Of a DNA stretch of 6,532 bases, positions 1-6,412 are shown piece after piece. Positions within the stretch are counted from its first letter, which is position 1, and each line of letters starts with the position of its first letter. Below the pieces are notes generated by a model that saw only the letters and a list, made by a program, of their open reading frames with translations, searched no databases and had not been told where the DNA came from. A program made the translations under genes and the position numbers. This stretch comes from Chloroflexota bacterium (GTDB lineage Bacteria; Chloroflexota; Anaerolineae; 4572-78; J111), in NCBI GenBank assembly GCA_003694775.1, contig RFJV01000159.1:1-6532 (forward strand), written 5' to 3'.

Positions 1-786
1 CAGGGCCGACCCGCACAGCACCGGCACCACCAGACCGGCGATTGTCGCCGTCCGCAGGGCTGTTCGCACCTCGTCTGGGGTAATTTCTTCGCCTTCCAGA
101 AACTTCTCAATGAGGGCGTCGTCAACCTCGGCCAGCTTCTCCAGCATCTCCTCACGAAGCCGGGCCGCCTCTTCCTGCATGTCAGCCGGAATCTCCGTGG
201 CCTCAGACTTGGTCCCCAGGTCGTCCAGGTAGTAGACGGCCTCCATTTTAATAAGGTCGATGACGCCCCGGAAGTTGCTTTCTGCCCCAATCGGCATCTG
301 GATAGGAACAGGGTTGGCCTTCAGACGGTCGGCAATCATATCAACGGTTCGCCGGAAGTCTGCCCCAACCCGGTCCATTTTGTTAACGAAGCAGATGCGG
401 GGCACACCGTAGCGGTCGGCCTGGCGCCACACCGTTTCAGACTGGGGTTCAACGCCGGCAACGGCATCGAACACCACCACCCCACCATCAAGCACCCGCA
501 AGGAACGCTGTACCTCGGCGGTAAAGTCGATGTGTCCAGGAGTGTCGATAATATTAATCTGATGCTCATTCCAGTAGCAGGTTGTGGCCGCGGCGGTAAT
601 GGTAATACCCCGCTCCTGTTCCTGCTCCATCCAGTCCATGGTGGCCGCGCCGTCGTGGACTTCACCAATGCGGTGGATTTTCTGGGTATAAAACAGGATA
701 CGCTCGGTGACGGTCGTTTTACCGGCGTCAATATGAGCAATAATCCCGATATTTCGTGTTCTCTCTAACGGATACTTTCGCGTCAT
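1..786 (-). CDS. fusA: Elongation factor G, N-terminal 262 codons (runs off left edge)
   Basis: EF-G is the cytosolic GTPase that drives translocation of tRNA and mRNA on the ribosome and, with ribosome recycling factor, splits post-termination ribosomes. I translated this open-ended frame by hand. It starts [20 protein letters not shown] at the ATG at 784-786. All five G motifs are visible: G1 AHIDAGKT (residues 17-24), G2 with RGITIT (59-64), G3 DTPGH (81-85), G4 NKMD (135-138), and G5 at the very edge, GSA (259-261). The effector and switch stretch and the block [16 protein letters not shown] (109-124) are textbook EF-G rather than EF-Tu, IF-2 or LepA. Domains II-V lie outside the window. 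The ribosome binding site is modest (GAGTGAG, about 8 nt upstream). The gene follows rpsG after an unusually long 164-nt spacer with two hairpins, so its output may be adjusted separately from S7. A tetracycline-protection paralog is unlikely given the operon position and the canonical motifs. Confidence 0.98.
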   Translation of the reverse strand, partial: MTRKYPLERTRNIGIIAHIDAGKTTVTERILFYTQKIHRIGEVHDGAATMDWMEQEQERGITITAAATTCYWNEHQINIIDTPGHIDFTAEVQRSLRVLDGGVVVFDAVAGVEPQSETVWRQADRYGVPRICFVNKMDRVGADFRRTVDMIADRLKANPVPIQMPIGAESNFRGVIDLIKMEAVYYLDDLGTKSEATEIPADMQEEAARLREEMLEKLAEVDDALIEKFLEGEEITPDEVRTALRTATIAGLVVPVLCGSAL

Positions 787-833
787 AAATATCTCACTCT
801 ACCAACCAGACATACGGGCCACAAGGACATCAA

Positions 834-876
834 AAGTCCAAAACCCTTTTATTATTACCGCAAGAGTTTTGGACTT
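834..876 (-). repeat. Perfect 11-bp inverted repeat (hairpin) in the fusA leader
   Basis: AAGTCCAAAAC at 834-844 is exactly complementary to GTTTTGGACTT at 866-876, with a 21-nt loop. After one mismatch the pairing continues for three more pairs (846-848 with 862-864). The hairpin ends 47 nt before the fusA ATG. On the minus strand it is followed by TTTGATG rather than a T run, so it is a poor intrinsic terminator. An RNA processing site, a partial attenuator or a protein-binding site are alternatives that the sequence cannot separate. Confidence 0.75.
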
Positions 877-906
877 CGCTGACCACATCCAGGTATAACA
901 CTAAAT

Positions 907-943
907 TGTCGAGGATACTCCGACAAAGGAGTACCCCCCGACA
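907..943 (-). repeat. Long imperfect hairpin just after rpsG
   Basis: Read on the minus strand, TGTCG (943-939) pairs with CGACA (911-907). GGGG (938-935) then pairs with TCCT (915-912) using two G-U pairs. After one bulged G, TACTCC (933-928) pairs with GGAGTA (921-916) around a 6-nt loop, about 15 pairs in all. The hairpin begins 7 nt after the rpsG stop codon and is followed by ATTTAG, so there is no real T tract. Alternative local pairs exist: GGAGT 947-943 with ACTCC 932-928, and TTGTCG 926-921 with CGACAA 911-906. The element could therefore fold in two ways. Likely roles are mRNA 3'-end protection or partial termination before fusA. Confidence 0.65.
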
Positions 944-950
944 CTCCAGA

Positions 951-1421
951 TTACCAGCGATAATGCGCAAAGGCGCGGTTTGCCTCTGCCATGCGGTGGG
1001 TATCTTCTCGCTTTTTAACTGTTGCACCCTGACCATTGGCCGCATCCAGCAGTTCCGCGGCCAGCTTTTCCGCCATCGACTTGCCGGAGCGGGCCCGGGC
1101 CGAATTTACCAGCCAGCGAATCGCCAGACTCTGCCGGCGCTCAGGACGCACCTCCAGGGGGACCTGATAGGTCGCCCCACCCACGCGGCGGGGACGCACT
1201 TCAATCAGAGGCGTGGCATTCTTGATAGCCTGCTCAAAAACCTCAATACCGGGCTTCTTAGCCCGCTGTTCTACAATATCCAGCGCCTCATAGAAAATGC
1301 GGGTCGCCAAACTTTTCTTTCCCCGCACCATCAGTTTATTAATGAAGCGCGACACCAGTTCACTGTTATATTTCAGGTCAGGCTTTACCGGCCGTCGCTC
1401 AGCTCGATTTCTTCTAGCCAT
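951..1421 (-). CDS. rpsG: Small ribosomal subunit protein S7
   Basis: S7 is the primary 16S rRNA-binding protein that nucleates assembly of the head of the 30S subunit and sits near the E-site tRNA. The 156-residue product has the normal length and is complete (ATG 1419-1421, TAA 951-953). Visible family marks are the N-terminal RNA-binding stretch [15 protein letters not shown], the S7 signature [15 protein letters not shown] (residues 17-31) with RGKKSLA after it, the rRNA-contacting hairpin [15 protein letters not shown] (74-88), and the C-terminal [16 protein letters not shown] (141-156). It lies 28 nt after rpsL in the same direction, an obvious co-transcribed pair. A GGAG motif 10 nt before the ATG serves as ribosome binding site. 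In enterobacteria S7 represses its own operon from the S12-S7 spacer. Here that spacer is only 28 nt and shows no convincing structure, so any such control would have to act elsewhere. Confidence 0.98.
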   Translation of the reverse strand: MARRNRAERRPVKPDLKYNSELVSRFINKLMVRGKKSLATRIFYEALDIVEQRAKKPGIEVFEQAIKNATPLIEVRPRRVGGATYQVPLEVRPERRQSLAIRWLVNSARARSGKSMAEKLAAELLDAANGQGATVKKREDTHRMAEANRAFAHYRW

Positions 1422-1449
1422 TTACACCTATCTCCATTATAAAAGCTGT

Positions 1450-1869
1450 TTACCGCTGTTTGGGCCGCTTGGTTCCGTACTTGGACCGGCCGCGACGCTT
1501 CTTGTCCACACCCGTAGAATCCAGTGCACCGCGCACAATATGGTAGCGCACACCAGGCAGGTCCTTCACACGACCGCCGCGCACCAGCACTACCGAGTGC
1601 TCCTGCAAGCTGTGCCCTTCGCCGGGAATGTAGGCCGTAACCTCAATCCCGTTGGTCAAGCGCACACGGGCAATCTTCCGCAGAGCCGAGTTCGGCTTTT
1701 TGGGGGTCATGGTACGCACCTGAGTGCACACCCCGCGCTTCTGCGGTGCTCCTGGACTGGGCAACATGCGTCCCTTCAAGGCATTAAACGTGTAGCGCAG
1801 TGCCGGAGCCTTGGTTTTAGACTTCTTCTGCTTTCGACCTTTTCTGACCAGTTGATTTATTGTAGGCAA
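1450..1869 (-). CDS. rpsL: Small ribosomal subunit protein S12
   Basis: S12 lies at the decoding centre of the 30S subunit and governs accuracy; it is the classical streptomycin-resistance protein. The 139-residue product starts [12 protein letters not shown], the family's standard start, read from a TTG codon at 1867-1869; no ATG is available in frame nearby. The decoding loops are intact: [11 protein letters not shown] (residues 55-65), whose Lys57 corresponds to E. coli Lys43, and [13 protein letters not shown] (98-110), whose Lys102 corresponds to Lys88. Asp103 is the residue methylthiolated by RimO in many bacteria. Both lysines are the drug-sensitive type, so the sequence predicts streptomycin sensitivity at this site. 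Between PALR and PQKRGVC there is an extra loop of roughly a dozen residues compared with E. coli, as in many non-proteobacterial S12 proteins. It is the first gene of a str-type cluster with rpsG and fusA. Confidence 0.98.
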   Translation of the reverse strand: MPTINQLVRKGRKQKKSKTKAPALRYTFNALKGRMLPSPGAPQKRGVCTQVRTMTPKKPNSALRKIARVRLTNGIEVTAYIPGEGHSLQEHSVVLVRGGRVKDLPGVRYHIVRGALDSTGVDKKRRGRSKYGTKRPKQR

Positions 1870-1876
1870 AGGTAGA

Positions 1877-1884
1877 CCTCTCCT
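1877..1884 (-). promoter_or_regulatory. Ribosome binding site that fixes the rpsL TTG start
   Basis: AGGAGAGG on the minus strand, 7 nt before the TTG at 1867-1869. The strong match and ideal spacing, together with the family-standard MPTINQ start, support TTG as the real start codon. Confidence 0.85.
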
Positions 1885-1896
1885 GATTCGCTAGTA

Positions 1897-1924
1897 ATGA
1901 TAACAATTGACCATTTTTTGTCAG
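1897..1924 (-). promoter_or_regulatory. Putative sigma-70-type promoter close to rpsL
   Basis: Minus-strand CTGACA (1919-1924), a 16-bp spacer and TATCAT (1897-1902). Each hexamer differs from consensus at one base. The start of transcription would fall near 1890, giving an RNA leader of about 20 nt that begins just before the ribosome binding site. It lies immediately downstream of the 13-bp hairpin, so it could supply rpsL independently of the stronger upstream promoter. This is prediction by eye only. Confidence 0.5.
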
Positions 1925-1926
1925 TA

Positions 1927-1960
1927 TACGAGGCCACCGAAATTATCCGGTGGCCTCGTA
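1927..1960 (-). repeat. Perfect 13-bp hairpin between rpoB and rpsL
   Basis: TACGAGGCCACCG (1927-1939) is exactly complementary to CGGTGGCCTCGTA (1948-1960), with an 8-nt AT-rich loop. This is the most stable hairpin in the window. On the minus strand it is followed by TACTGACAAAAAATGG, with no T tract, and the other strand has none either, so it does not fit a classical intrinsic terminator. It lies within the leader that the promoter at 2048-2076 would make, 57 nt before the rpsL start. Possible roles are RNase III processing, attenuation, or the 3' end of the rpoB mRNA. Confidence 0.8.
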
Positions 1961-1982
1961 AAGTATCAAACTGGCGGTATTC

Positions 1983-2036
1983 TGTGGGCCGGCGCCGGTT
2001 TCTTCTGTACCGGCTCCGCAGTAATCTGCACCCACA
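1983..2036 (-). promoter_or_regulatory. Candidate structured leader RNA upstream of rpsL
   Basis: Minus-strand RNA from this stretch can form a compact fold. A closing helix pairs TGTGGG (2036-2031) with CCCACA (1988-1983). A small hairpin GCAG-ATTA-CTGC lies at 2029-2018. A third hairpin GCCGGT / ACCGGC (2014-2009 with 1999-1994) has a 9-nt purine-rich loop ACAGAAGAA. The predicted transcription start near 2041 lies about 5 nt before the closing helix, as expected if the RNA begins with this element. I do not recognise it as a known riboswitch or ribosomal-protein leader. An autoregulatory site for S12, S7 or EF-G is a reasonable but unproven guess. Confidence 0.45.
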
Positions 2037-2047
2037 TGCAAGGATTT

Positions 2048-2076
2048 ACTATAACACAGCCCGAAAAAGGAGTCAA
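2048..2076 (-). promoter_or_regulatory. Strong sigma-70-type promoter for the rpsL-rpsG-fusA group
   Basis: Minus-strand TTGACT (2071-2076), a spacer of exactly 17 bp and TATAGT (2048-2053), with TG one base before the -10 box (extended -10). Both hexamers match consensus at five of six positions. The promoter lies about 40 bp after the rpoB stop codon, where rpoC would normally begin. It would start transcription near 2041 and give a leader of about 170 nt before rpsL. Confidence 0.7.
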
Positions 2077-2116
2077 ATTACGGCTCCAGATTTGGGCGAC
2101 ACGCCGGCGTCGCGGC

Positions 2117-5100
2117 CTATCTTAAGCCGCCGGGAATCCCCAGGCCCAGTCCCAGCTTGGGCAGACGTTCTTTCTGCTCTTCCTTGCCAAAGGTGAGCCG
2201 TTCATCATTTTCGGTGATAACTTCCACCGCCAGTCCCAGCGACTGAAGCTCTTTGACCAGCACCCGGAAGCTCTCCGGCAGACCCGGCTCCTGGATTGGC
2301 TCGCCCTTGACGATGGCCTCATAGGTCTTCACCCGGCCTACCACGTCGTCGCTCTTGACGGTAAGCATTTCCTGCAGGGTATGGGCCGCGCCGTAGGCTT
2401 CCAGCGCCCAGACTTCCATTTCCCCAAACCGCTGGCCGCCAAACTGGGCCTTGCCGCCCAGCGGCTGTTGGGTCACCAGGCTGTACGGCCCGGTGGAGCG
2501 AGCATGGACCTTGTCTTCCACCAGGTGGGCCAGCTTCAGCATGGTGATGATACCCACCGTCACCGGCTGGTCATAGGGTTCACCGGTTTTGCCATCGTAC
2601 AGCACCATCTTGCCGGTGGTAGGGATAGGAATCCGCAGTTCCCGCGATACAGCCAGGGCGTACTTATCCACGTCGGCGTCGCTGAGGGCATCGATGTTTT
2701 CCAGTTCTGCCAGGGTGTCGGACCAGCGGCCATCGGCGATGCGGCGAACACGCTCCTGCATGGCCTTGAGCCATTCCCGCAGACAGACCAGCCGTACGGC
2801 CTCGCGTGCTTTCACACCGATGCTCTGCGGACGGCGCTTGCCTTCAAAGGCCAGCAGAAAATCCGGGTCGTAGCCGCGTTCCTTGAGCCAGGTACGCAGA
2901 ACGGCCCGCCGGGCGTAGATGTAATCGGTTGCCAGGCGCTCCTCGTCGTAACCTTCGTCGGCCAGCCATTCAATCAGATACAGGGCACGGGCCTCGTCTT
3001 CGTCTTCCAGTTCTTCAGGGTCAATTTCCTGCTCGGCAATCCAGTCCCAGGCTTTCCGGGTGACTTCCTGCCAGGCGTGGTCAATCAGCCAGGCCCGGGC
3101 CAGTTCGGCGGCGATTTCGTCCTCTTCAGCACCGTCGAAGACCGCGCTGAGGGCCCTGAAGCCCAACCGCGACGCGGCCCAGCCCAGGTGAGTTTCCAAA
3201 ACCTGCCCGATGTTCATCCGGCCCGGCACCCCCAGGGGGTTAAGGATAATCTGGATGGGTGTCCCGTCTTCCAGGAAGGGCATATCTTCTATGGGTACTA
3301 CTTTGGAGATAACACCCTTGTTCCCGTGCCGGCCGGCCATCTTGTCACCCTCGGTGATTTTGCGGCGCTGGGCAATCATCACCCGCACCATTTTGTCTAC
3401 ACCGGTAGGCAGGTCGCGGTGTTCGTCGCGGGTAAATTCGCGCACGTCCACCACAATCCCCTTCTCACCGGGAGGCAAGCGCAGGCTGGAATCTTTAACC
3501 TCGCGGGCCTTTTCACCAAAGATAGCCCGCAAGAGCTTCTCTTCGGGGGTCAGTTCGGTTTCGCCTTTGGGGGTAATTTTACCCACCAGGATGTCGCCAG
3601 GGCCAACTTCCGCCCCCACTCGAATGACACCGTACTCGTCCAGGTCTTTCAGGGCCTCCTCACCCACGTTGGGAATATCGCGGGTAATTTCCTCCGGCCC
3701 CAGCTTGGTGTCTCTGGCTTCAATTTCGTGCTTTTCGATATGGATGGAGGTAAACTTGTCCTCGCGGACCAGCTCTTCGCTAATCAGGATGGCGTCTTCG
3801 TAGTTGCCGCCTTCCCAGCTCAGGAACGCGGCCAGCACATTCTGACCCAAAGCCAGTTCCCCATTCTCGGTGGAGCTGGAGTCGGCCAGGACCTGCCCCT
3901 TTTCGACCCGCTGGCCCTTGAACACAATGGGCCGCTGGTCAATGCAGGTAGACTGGTTGGAGCGGTCGAATTTCCGGAGAACGTACTCCCGCTCTGTGCC
4001 GTCATCCTCGCGCACGGTGATGACCTTGCTGGTCGCCCGGATAACCTCGCCGGCGGCCTCGGCTACCACCACCTGGCCGGAGTCAACCGCGGCCTGGTAC
4101 TCCATCCCTGTGCCGACCATCGGGGCTTCGGGCCGAATCAGGGGGACAGCCTGCCTCTGCATGTTGGACCCCATCAGGGCGCGGTTGGCGTCGTCGTGCT
4201 CCAGGAACGGAATCAGGGCCGCACTGACGCCCACAATCTGCTTGGGCGACACGTCCATATAGTCAACCTTTTCAACACTTTCCATCAAAAAGGTCTGACT
4301 GCGCCGCACACTGACCTGGGTGTCGATAAACTGCTGGTGTTCGTCCAGCGGAGCGTTGGCCTGGGCGATAGTGTACTTATCCTCGTCATCCGCCGACAGA
4401 TATTCAATCTGGTGAGTGACCACAGGCTTGATAAGCACCGGCCCCTCCAGGCCAAGCCCGGCAATGCGGATAGCCGTATCTTCATCAATCAACGTGCCCG
4501 CCGGAACCACCACTTCTCCTGTTTTGGGGTCGGTCACATCGGCACGGGTGGTTTTCCCGACCAGGGTGTCTACATCATCCGGGTCAACCTTGTTGATGAC
4601 CTTCCGGTACGGAGTTTCGATAAAACCGAACTCGTTCACGCGGGCAAAGGCGGCCAGCCGGCCAATGAGGCCGATGTTGGGACCTTCCGGCGTTTCGATG
4701 GGGCAGATGCGCCCGTAGTGGCTGTGGTGCACGTCGCGCACATCGAAGCCGGCCCGTTCACGGCGCAGACCACCCGGCCCCAGCGCGCTGAGGGTGCGCT
4801 TGTGGGTCAGCTCCGACAGGGGGTTGGTCTGGTCCATAAACTGGGAAAGCTGACTGCCGCCAAAGAATTCGCGCGTGGCCGCTACGACCGGGCGGATGTT
4901 AATGAGCGACATCGGCGTCATCTGTTCGGGGTCGCGGATGGACATCCGTTCGCGCACCACCCGCTCCATCCGCAGAAAACCGATGCGCAGTTGGTTCTGA
5001 ATCAGCTCCCCAACGGTTTTAACGCGGCGGTTGCCCAGATGGTCGATATCATCCGGCGGAATCTTGCCGTTGTTAATGTCGATAATCCGGGCCACGATTT

Positions 5101-6058
5101 TTATCATATCGTCCGTGGTCAGGGTGCGCTGGTCGATGGGAACATCCAGCCCCAGCCGGCGGTTCAGCTTGTAGCGGCCTACCTTGCTCAGGTCGTACCG
5201 CCGCGGGGAGAACAACAGCGACAGCATAAAGTTGACTGCGTTGTCGATGGTTGGCGGGTCGCCGGGGCGGAGCTTTTTGTAGAATTCAATCAACGCCTCG
5301 TTGACGTTCTTGGTGGGGTCCTTGTCGATGGTAGAGGCAATGAACGGGTGGTCCGGGTCGGTATCGACATCTTCAAACAGCTTCAAGAGATGCTCGTCGG
5401 TGCCCAGGCCCAGTTCAATGCACACGTTGGGGTCTTTCTGAGCTTTCTTCAGCGTTTCGTCATCCAGGGTGGCAATCTGGATTGCCCGGAGCAGAACCGT
5501 GGCCGGCAGTTTGCGCTTGCGGTCAACCTTAACCGAAATTACGTCGCGGCGGGAGGTTTCAAACTCCAGCCATGCACCGCGATTGGGGATGAGCTTGGCA
5601 AAGCAGAGGTTGCGCCCGGTAGCCCGGTCTTCCTCGCTGGTAAAATAGGCCCCCGGAGAACGAATCAACTGCGAAACAACCACCCTCTCCGCGCCATTAA
5701 TGACAAAGGTGGCGTTCGACGTCATCATCGGGAAGTCGCCCATAAAGACATCCTGGTCCTGAATTTCACCGGTTTCCCGGTTAACCAGGCGGACCTTCAC
5801 CCACAGTGGGCTGGCGTAGGTGATGTCTCGCTCCCGACATTCCTTTTCCGAATATTTTGGTGGGTCAAAACGATAATCGAGGAAATGCATCTCCAGATTC
5901 TTGTTAAAGCTAACAATCGGAGAGATTTCCTCCAGCAGTTCACGTAAACCTTCCCGTTTGAACGCCTCAAACGATTCAAGCTGTACCTGAATCAGGCGAG
6001 GCAGTTCTACAATGTCCGGAATACGAGCATAACTTTTGCGCGCGGAGTTAAAAGCCAT
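2117..6058 (-). CDS. rpoB: DNA-directed RNA polymerase subunit beta
   Basis: Beta forms one side of the RNA polymerase active-site cleft and binds rifamycins. The gene is complete: ATG 6056-6058, TAG 2117-2119, 1313 residues, and an AAGGAG site 11 nt upstream. Landmarks in order: the N-terminal [22 protein letters not shown] (13-33), [16 protein letters not shown] (124-139), the rifampicin region [10 protein letters not shown] to LGPGG (401-430), [14 protein letters not shown] (452-465), [10 protein letters not shown] (752-761) with the acidic pair Glu754-Asp755, the flap (about 821-880), [12 protein letters not shown] (904-915) with the active-site lysines Lys906 and Lys914, [10 protein letters not shown] (943-952), [44 protein letters not shown] split across 1182-1225, and the C-terminal [16 protein letters not shown] (1261-1276). 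It is about 120 residues longer than typical Gram-positive beta, largely because of an insertion at about 978-1148. Thr422 stands where E. coli has Arg529, and Gly946 where the near-universal motif has Ser. rpoC does not follow. Confidence 0.99.
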   Translation of the reverse strand: MAFNSARKSYARIPDIVELPRLIQVQLESFEAFKREGLRELLEEISPIVSFNKNLEMHFLDYRFDPPKYSEKECRERDITYASPLWVKVRLVNRETGEIQDQDVFMGDFPMMTSNATFVINGAERVVVSQLIRSPGAYFTSEEDRATGRNLCFAKLIPNRGAWLEFETSRRDVISVKVDRKRKLPATVLLRAIQIATLDDETLKKAQKDPNVCIELGLGTDEHLLKLFEDVDTDPDHPFIASTIDKDPTKNVNEALIEFYKKLRPGDPPTIDNAVNFMLSLLFSPRRYDLSKVGRYKLNRRLGLDVPIDQRTLTTDDMIKIVARIIDINNGKIPPDDIDHLGNRRVKTVGELIQNQLRIGFLRMERVVRERMSIRDPEQMTPMSLINIRPVVAATREFFGGSQLSQFMDQTNPLSELTHKRTLSALGPGGLRRERAGFDVRDVHHSHYGRICPIETPEGPNIGLIGRLAAFARVNEFGFIETPYRKVINKVDPDDVDTLVGKTTRADVTDPKTGEVVVPAGTLIDEDTAIRIAGLGLEGPVLIKPVVTHQIEYLSADDEDKYTIAQANAPLDEHQQFIDTQVSVRRSQTFLMESVEKVDYMDVSPKQIVGVSAALIPFLEHDDANRALMGSNMQRQAVPLIRPEAPMVGTGMEYQAAVDSGQVVVAEAAGEVIRATSKVITVREDDGTEREYVLRKFDRSNQSTCIDQRPIVFKGQRVEKGQVLADSSSTENGELALGQNVLAAFLSWEGGNYEDAILISEELVREDKFTSIHIEKHEIEARDTKLGPEEITRDIPNVGEEALKDLDEYGVIRVGAEVGPGDILVGKITPKGETELTPEEKLLRAIFGEKAREVKDSSLRLPPGEKGIVVDVREFTRDEHRDLPTGVDKMVRVMIAQRRKITEGDKMAGRHGNKGVISKVVPIEDMPFLEDGTPIQIILNPLGVPGRMNIGQVLETHLGWAASRLGFRALSAVFDGAEEDEIAAELARAWLIDHAWQEVTRKAWDWIAEQEIDPEELEDEDEARALYLIEWLADEGYDEERLATDYIYARRAVLRTWLKERGYDPDFLLAFEGKRRPQSIGVKAREAVRLVCLREWLKAMQERVRRIADGRWSDTLAELENIDALSDADVDKYALAVSRELRIPIPTTGKMVLYDGKTGEPYDQPVTVGIITMLKLAHLVEDKVHARSTGPYSLVTQQPLGGKAQFGGQRFGEMEVWALEAYGAAHTLQEMLTVKSDDVVGRVKTYEAIVKGEPIQEPGLPESFRVLVKELQSLGLAVEVITENDERLTFGKEEQKERLPKLGLGLGIPGGLR
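2615..3127 (-). other. Lineage-specific helical insertion in RpoB (residues about 978-1148)
   Basis: Between VFDGA (residues 973-977) and [12 protein letters not shown] (1149-1160) ordinary beta subunits have about 20-30 residues; here there are 171, so roughly 145 are extra. The stretch is rich in acidic residues and in tryptophan: W990, 996, 1004, 1006, 1031, 1057, 1096 and 1112, eight of the 13 tryptophans in the protein. A motif recurs: [13 protein letters not shown] (1005), [13 protein letters not shown] (1030), [13 protein letters not shown] (1056) and a decayed REWLKAM (1094), with steps of 25, 26 and 39 residues. This suggests a small helical-repeat domain made by internal duplication. 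The reading frame is continuous and the flanks are fully conserved, so it is a domain of the protein and not an intein or a frameshift. Its exact edges are approximate and its function is unknown. Confidence 0.85.
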
Positions 6059-6069
6059 AAATCCACATT

Positions 6070-6075
6070 CTCCTT
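6070..6075 (-). promoter_or_regulatory. rpoB ribosome binding site
   Basis: AAGGAG on the minus strand, 11 nt before the rpoB ATG, slightly longer than the ideal spacing. A GTTCAGG word ends 8 nt upstream of it (6084-6090) and may take part in leader pairing. Confidence 0.8.
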
Positions 6076-6108
6076 ATTTAGTACCTGAACTTACCCATTA
6101 CAACGAGC

Positions 6109-6161
6109 GAAAGTTCGGGTCTGTCCAGAATTTCTAAAATTCTGGACGCACCCGAAAGTTC
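6109..6161 (-). repeat. Large two-part hairpin in the rpoB leader
   Basis: The inner stem GTCCAGAATTT (6123-6133) is exactly complementary to AAATTCTGGAC (6137-6147) with a 3-nt loop. After a small internal mismatch, an outer stem pairs TTCGGGT (6114-6120) with ACCCGAA (6150-6156), and three more pairs follow beyond two mismatches. It ends 50 nt before the rpoB ATG, and no T tract follows on either strand. The outer arms contain a 9-bp direct repeat, CGAAAGTTC (6108-6116 and 6153-6161). Cis-regulatory RNA, a processing site or a protein-binding palindrome are all possible. Confidence 0.75.
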
Positions 6162-6202
6162 TTGAAATTAAGCACACAGTCTCAGGCCATCACTCCTGAA
6201 CT

Positions 6203-6248
6203 AAAAAGAGGCAGGCGCTGTTGGTATGGACAATCAGGAGCACCACCT
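6203..6248 (-). terminator. Possible intrinsic terminator or attenuator in the rpoB leader
   Basis: Minus-strand AGGTGGTGC (6248-6240) can pair with GCGCCTGCCT (6218-6209): nine pairs, two of them G-U, with one bulged base and a 21-nt loop. A C and then TTTTT (6207-6203) follow directly. This is the only hairpin in the window with a proper T tract in the direction of transcription. It lies about 145 nt before rpoB with no good promoter visible after it. It would therefore act either as the terminator of an upstream unit or as an attenuator that must be read through to express rpoB. The large loop and G-U pairs make it a weak call. Confidence 0.4.
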
Positions 6249-6331
6249 GGATTTTCCACGAAACCTTCCTTACCCTGACGGTAAAGCGTTTAGCCCCCTT
6301 TTGTAGGAAATTAAGGCATAATGTTCCTGCG

Positions 6332-6352
6332 GTTCAGGGAAACCTCCTGAAC
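6332..6352 (-). repeat. 7-bp hairpin in the rpoB leader
   Basis: GTTCAGG (6332-6338) and CCTGAAC (6346-6352) are exactly complementary around a 7-nt loop. Both arms recur, whole or in part, elsewhere in the leader (6084-6090, 6182-6186, 6195-6201, 6234-6238), so other pairings compete with it. Confidence 0.55.
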
Positions 6353-6389
6353 GGCAAATTTTTATTGCATCTTCGCTGATGTTTCTGGG

Positions 6390-6412
6390 GCAAAGCGTTG
6401 TCCCTGCTTTGC
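6390..6412 (-). repeat. 7-bp hairpin in the distal rpoB leader
   Basis: GCAAAGC (6390-6396) and GCTTTGC (6406-6412) are exactly complementary around a 9-nt loop. No T tract follows on either strand, so it is not a terminator. It is probably part of the leader fold. Confidence 0.5.

Noticed and set aside
532..768. Plus-strand ORF opposite fusA
   Set aside because: Antisense shadow of the conserved EF-G GTPase domain.
906..1442. Plus-strand ORF opposite rpsG
   Set aside because: Antisense to an intact S7 gene, with no recognised family and no convincing ribosome binding site.
1297..1875. Plus-strand ORF opposite rpsL and the end of rpsG
   Set aside because: Covers two conserved minus-strand genes in antisense and has a low-complexity, unrecognisable translation.
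1927..1960. Classical intrinsic terminator after rpoB
   Set aside because: The stem is strong but no T tract follows on either strand, so I report it as a hairpin only.
2096..2113. GC-rich inverted repeat directly after the rpoB stop as a terminator
   Set aside because: GCGAC/GTCGC with an 8-nt loop gives only five pairs, and no T tract is adjacent; the nearby T run belongs to the promoter spacer.
1897..2196. Plus-strand ORF across the rpoB-rpsL spacer
   Set aside because: It runs through the 13-bp hairpin and both minus-strand promoters, has no ribosome binding site that I can see, and its translation resembles no known protein.
2615..3127. Intein or frameshift as the cause of the extra RpoB length
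   Set aside because: The frame is continuous, there are no intein splice-junction residues (no Cys/Ser start with a His-Asn end), and the insert does not resemble a splicing or homing-nuclease domain.
2381..5947. Plus-strand ORF of 1188 codons opposite rpoB
   Set aside because: It lies entirely antisense to a full-length, highly conserved rpoB, shows no recognisable domain, and reflects the scarcity of stop codons opposite a codon-biased gene.
6182..6190. Tiny minus-strand ORF ATG GCC TGA after an AGGAG motif
   Set aside because: Only two codons, with 2 nt between AGGAG and ATG, too close for efficient initiation; the same bases are better explained as part of the repeated CCTGA pairing words.
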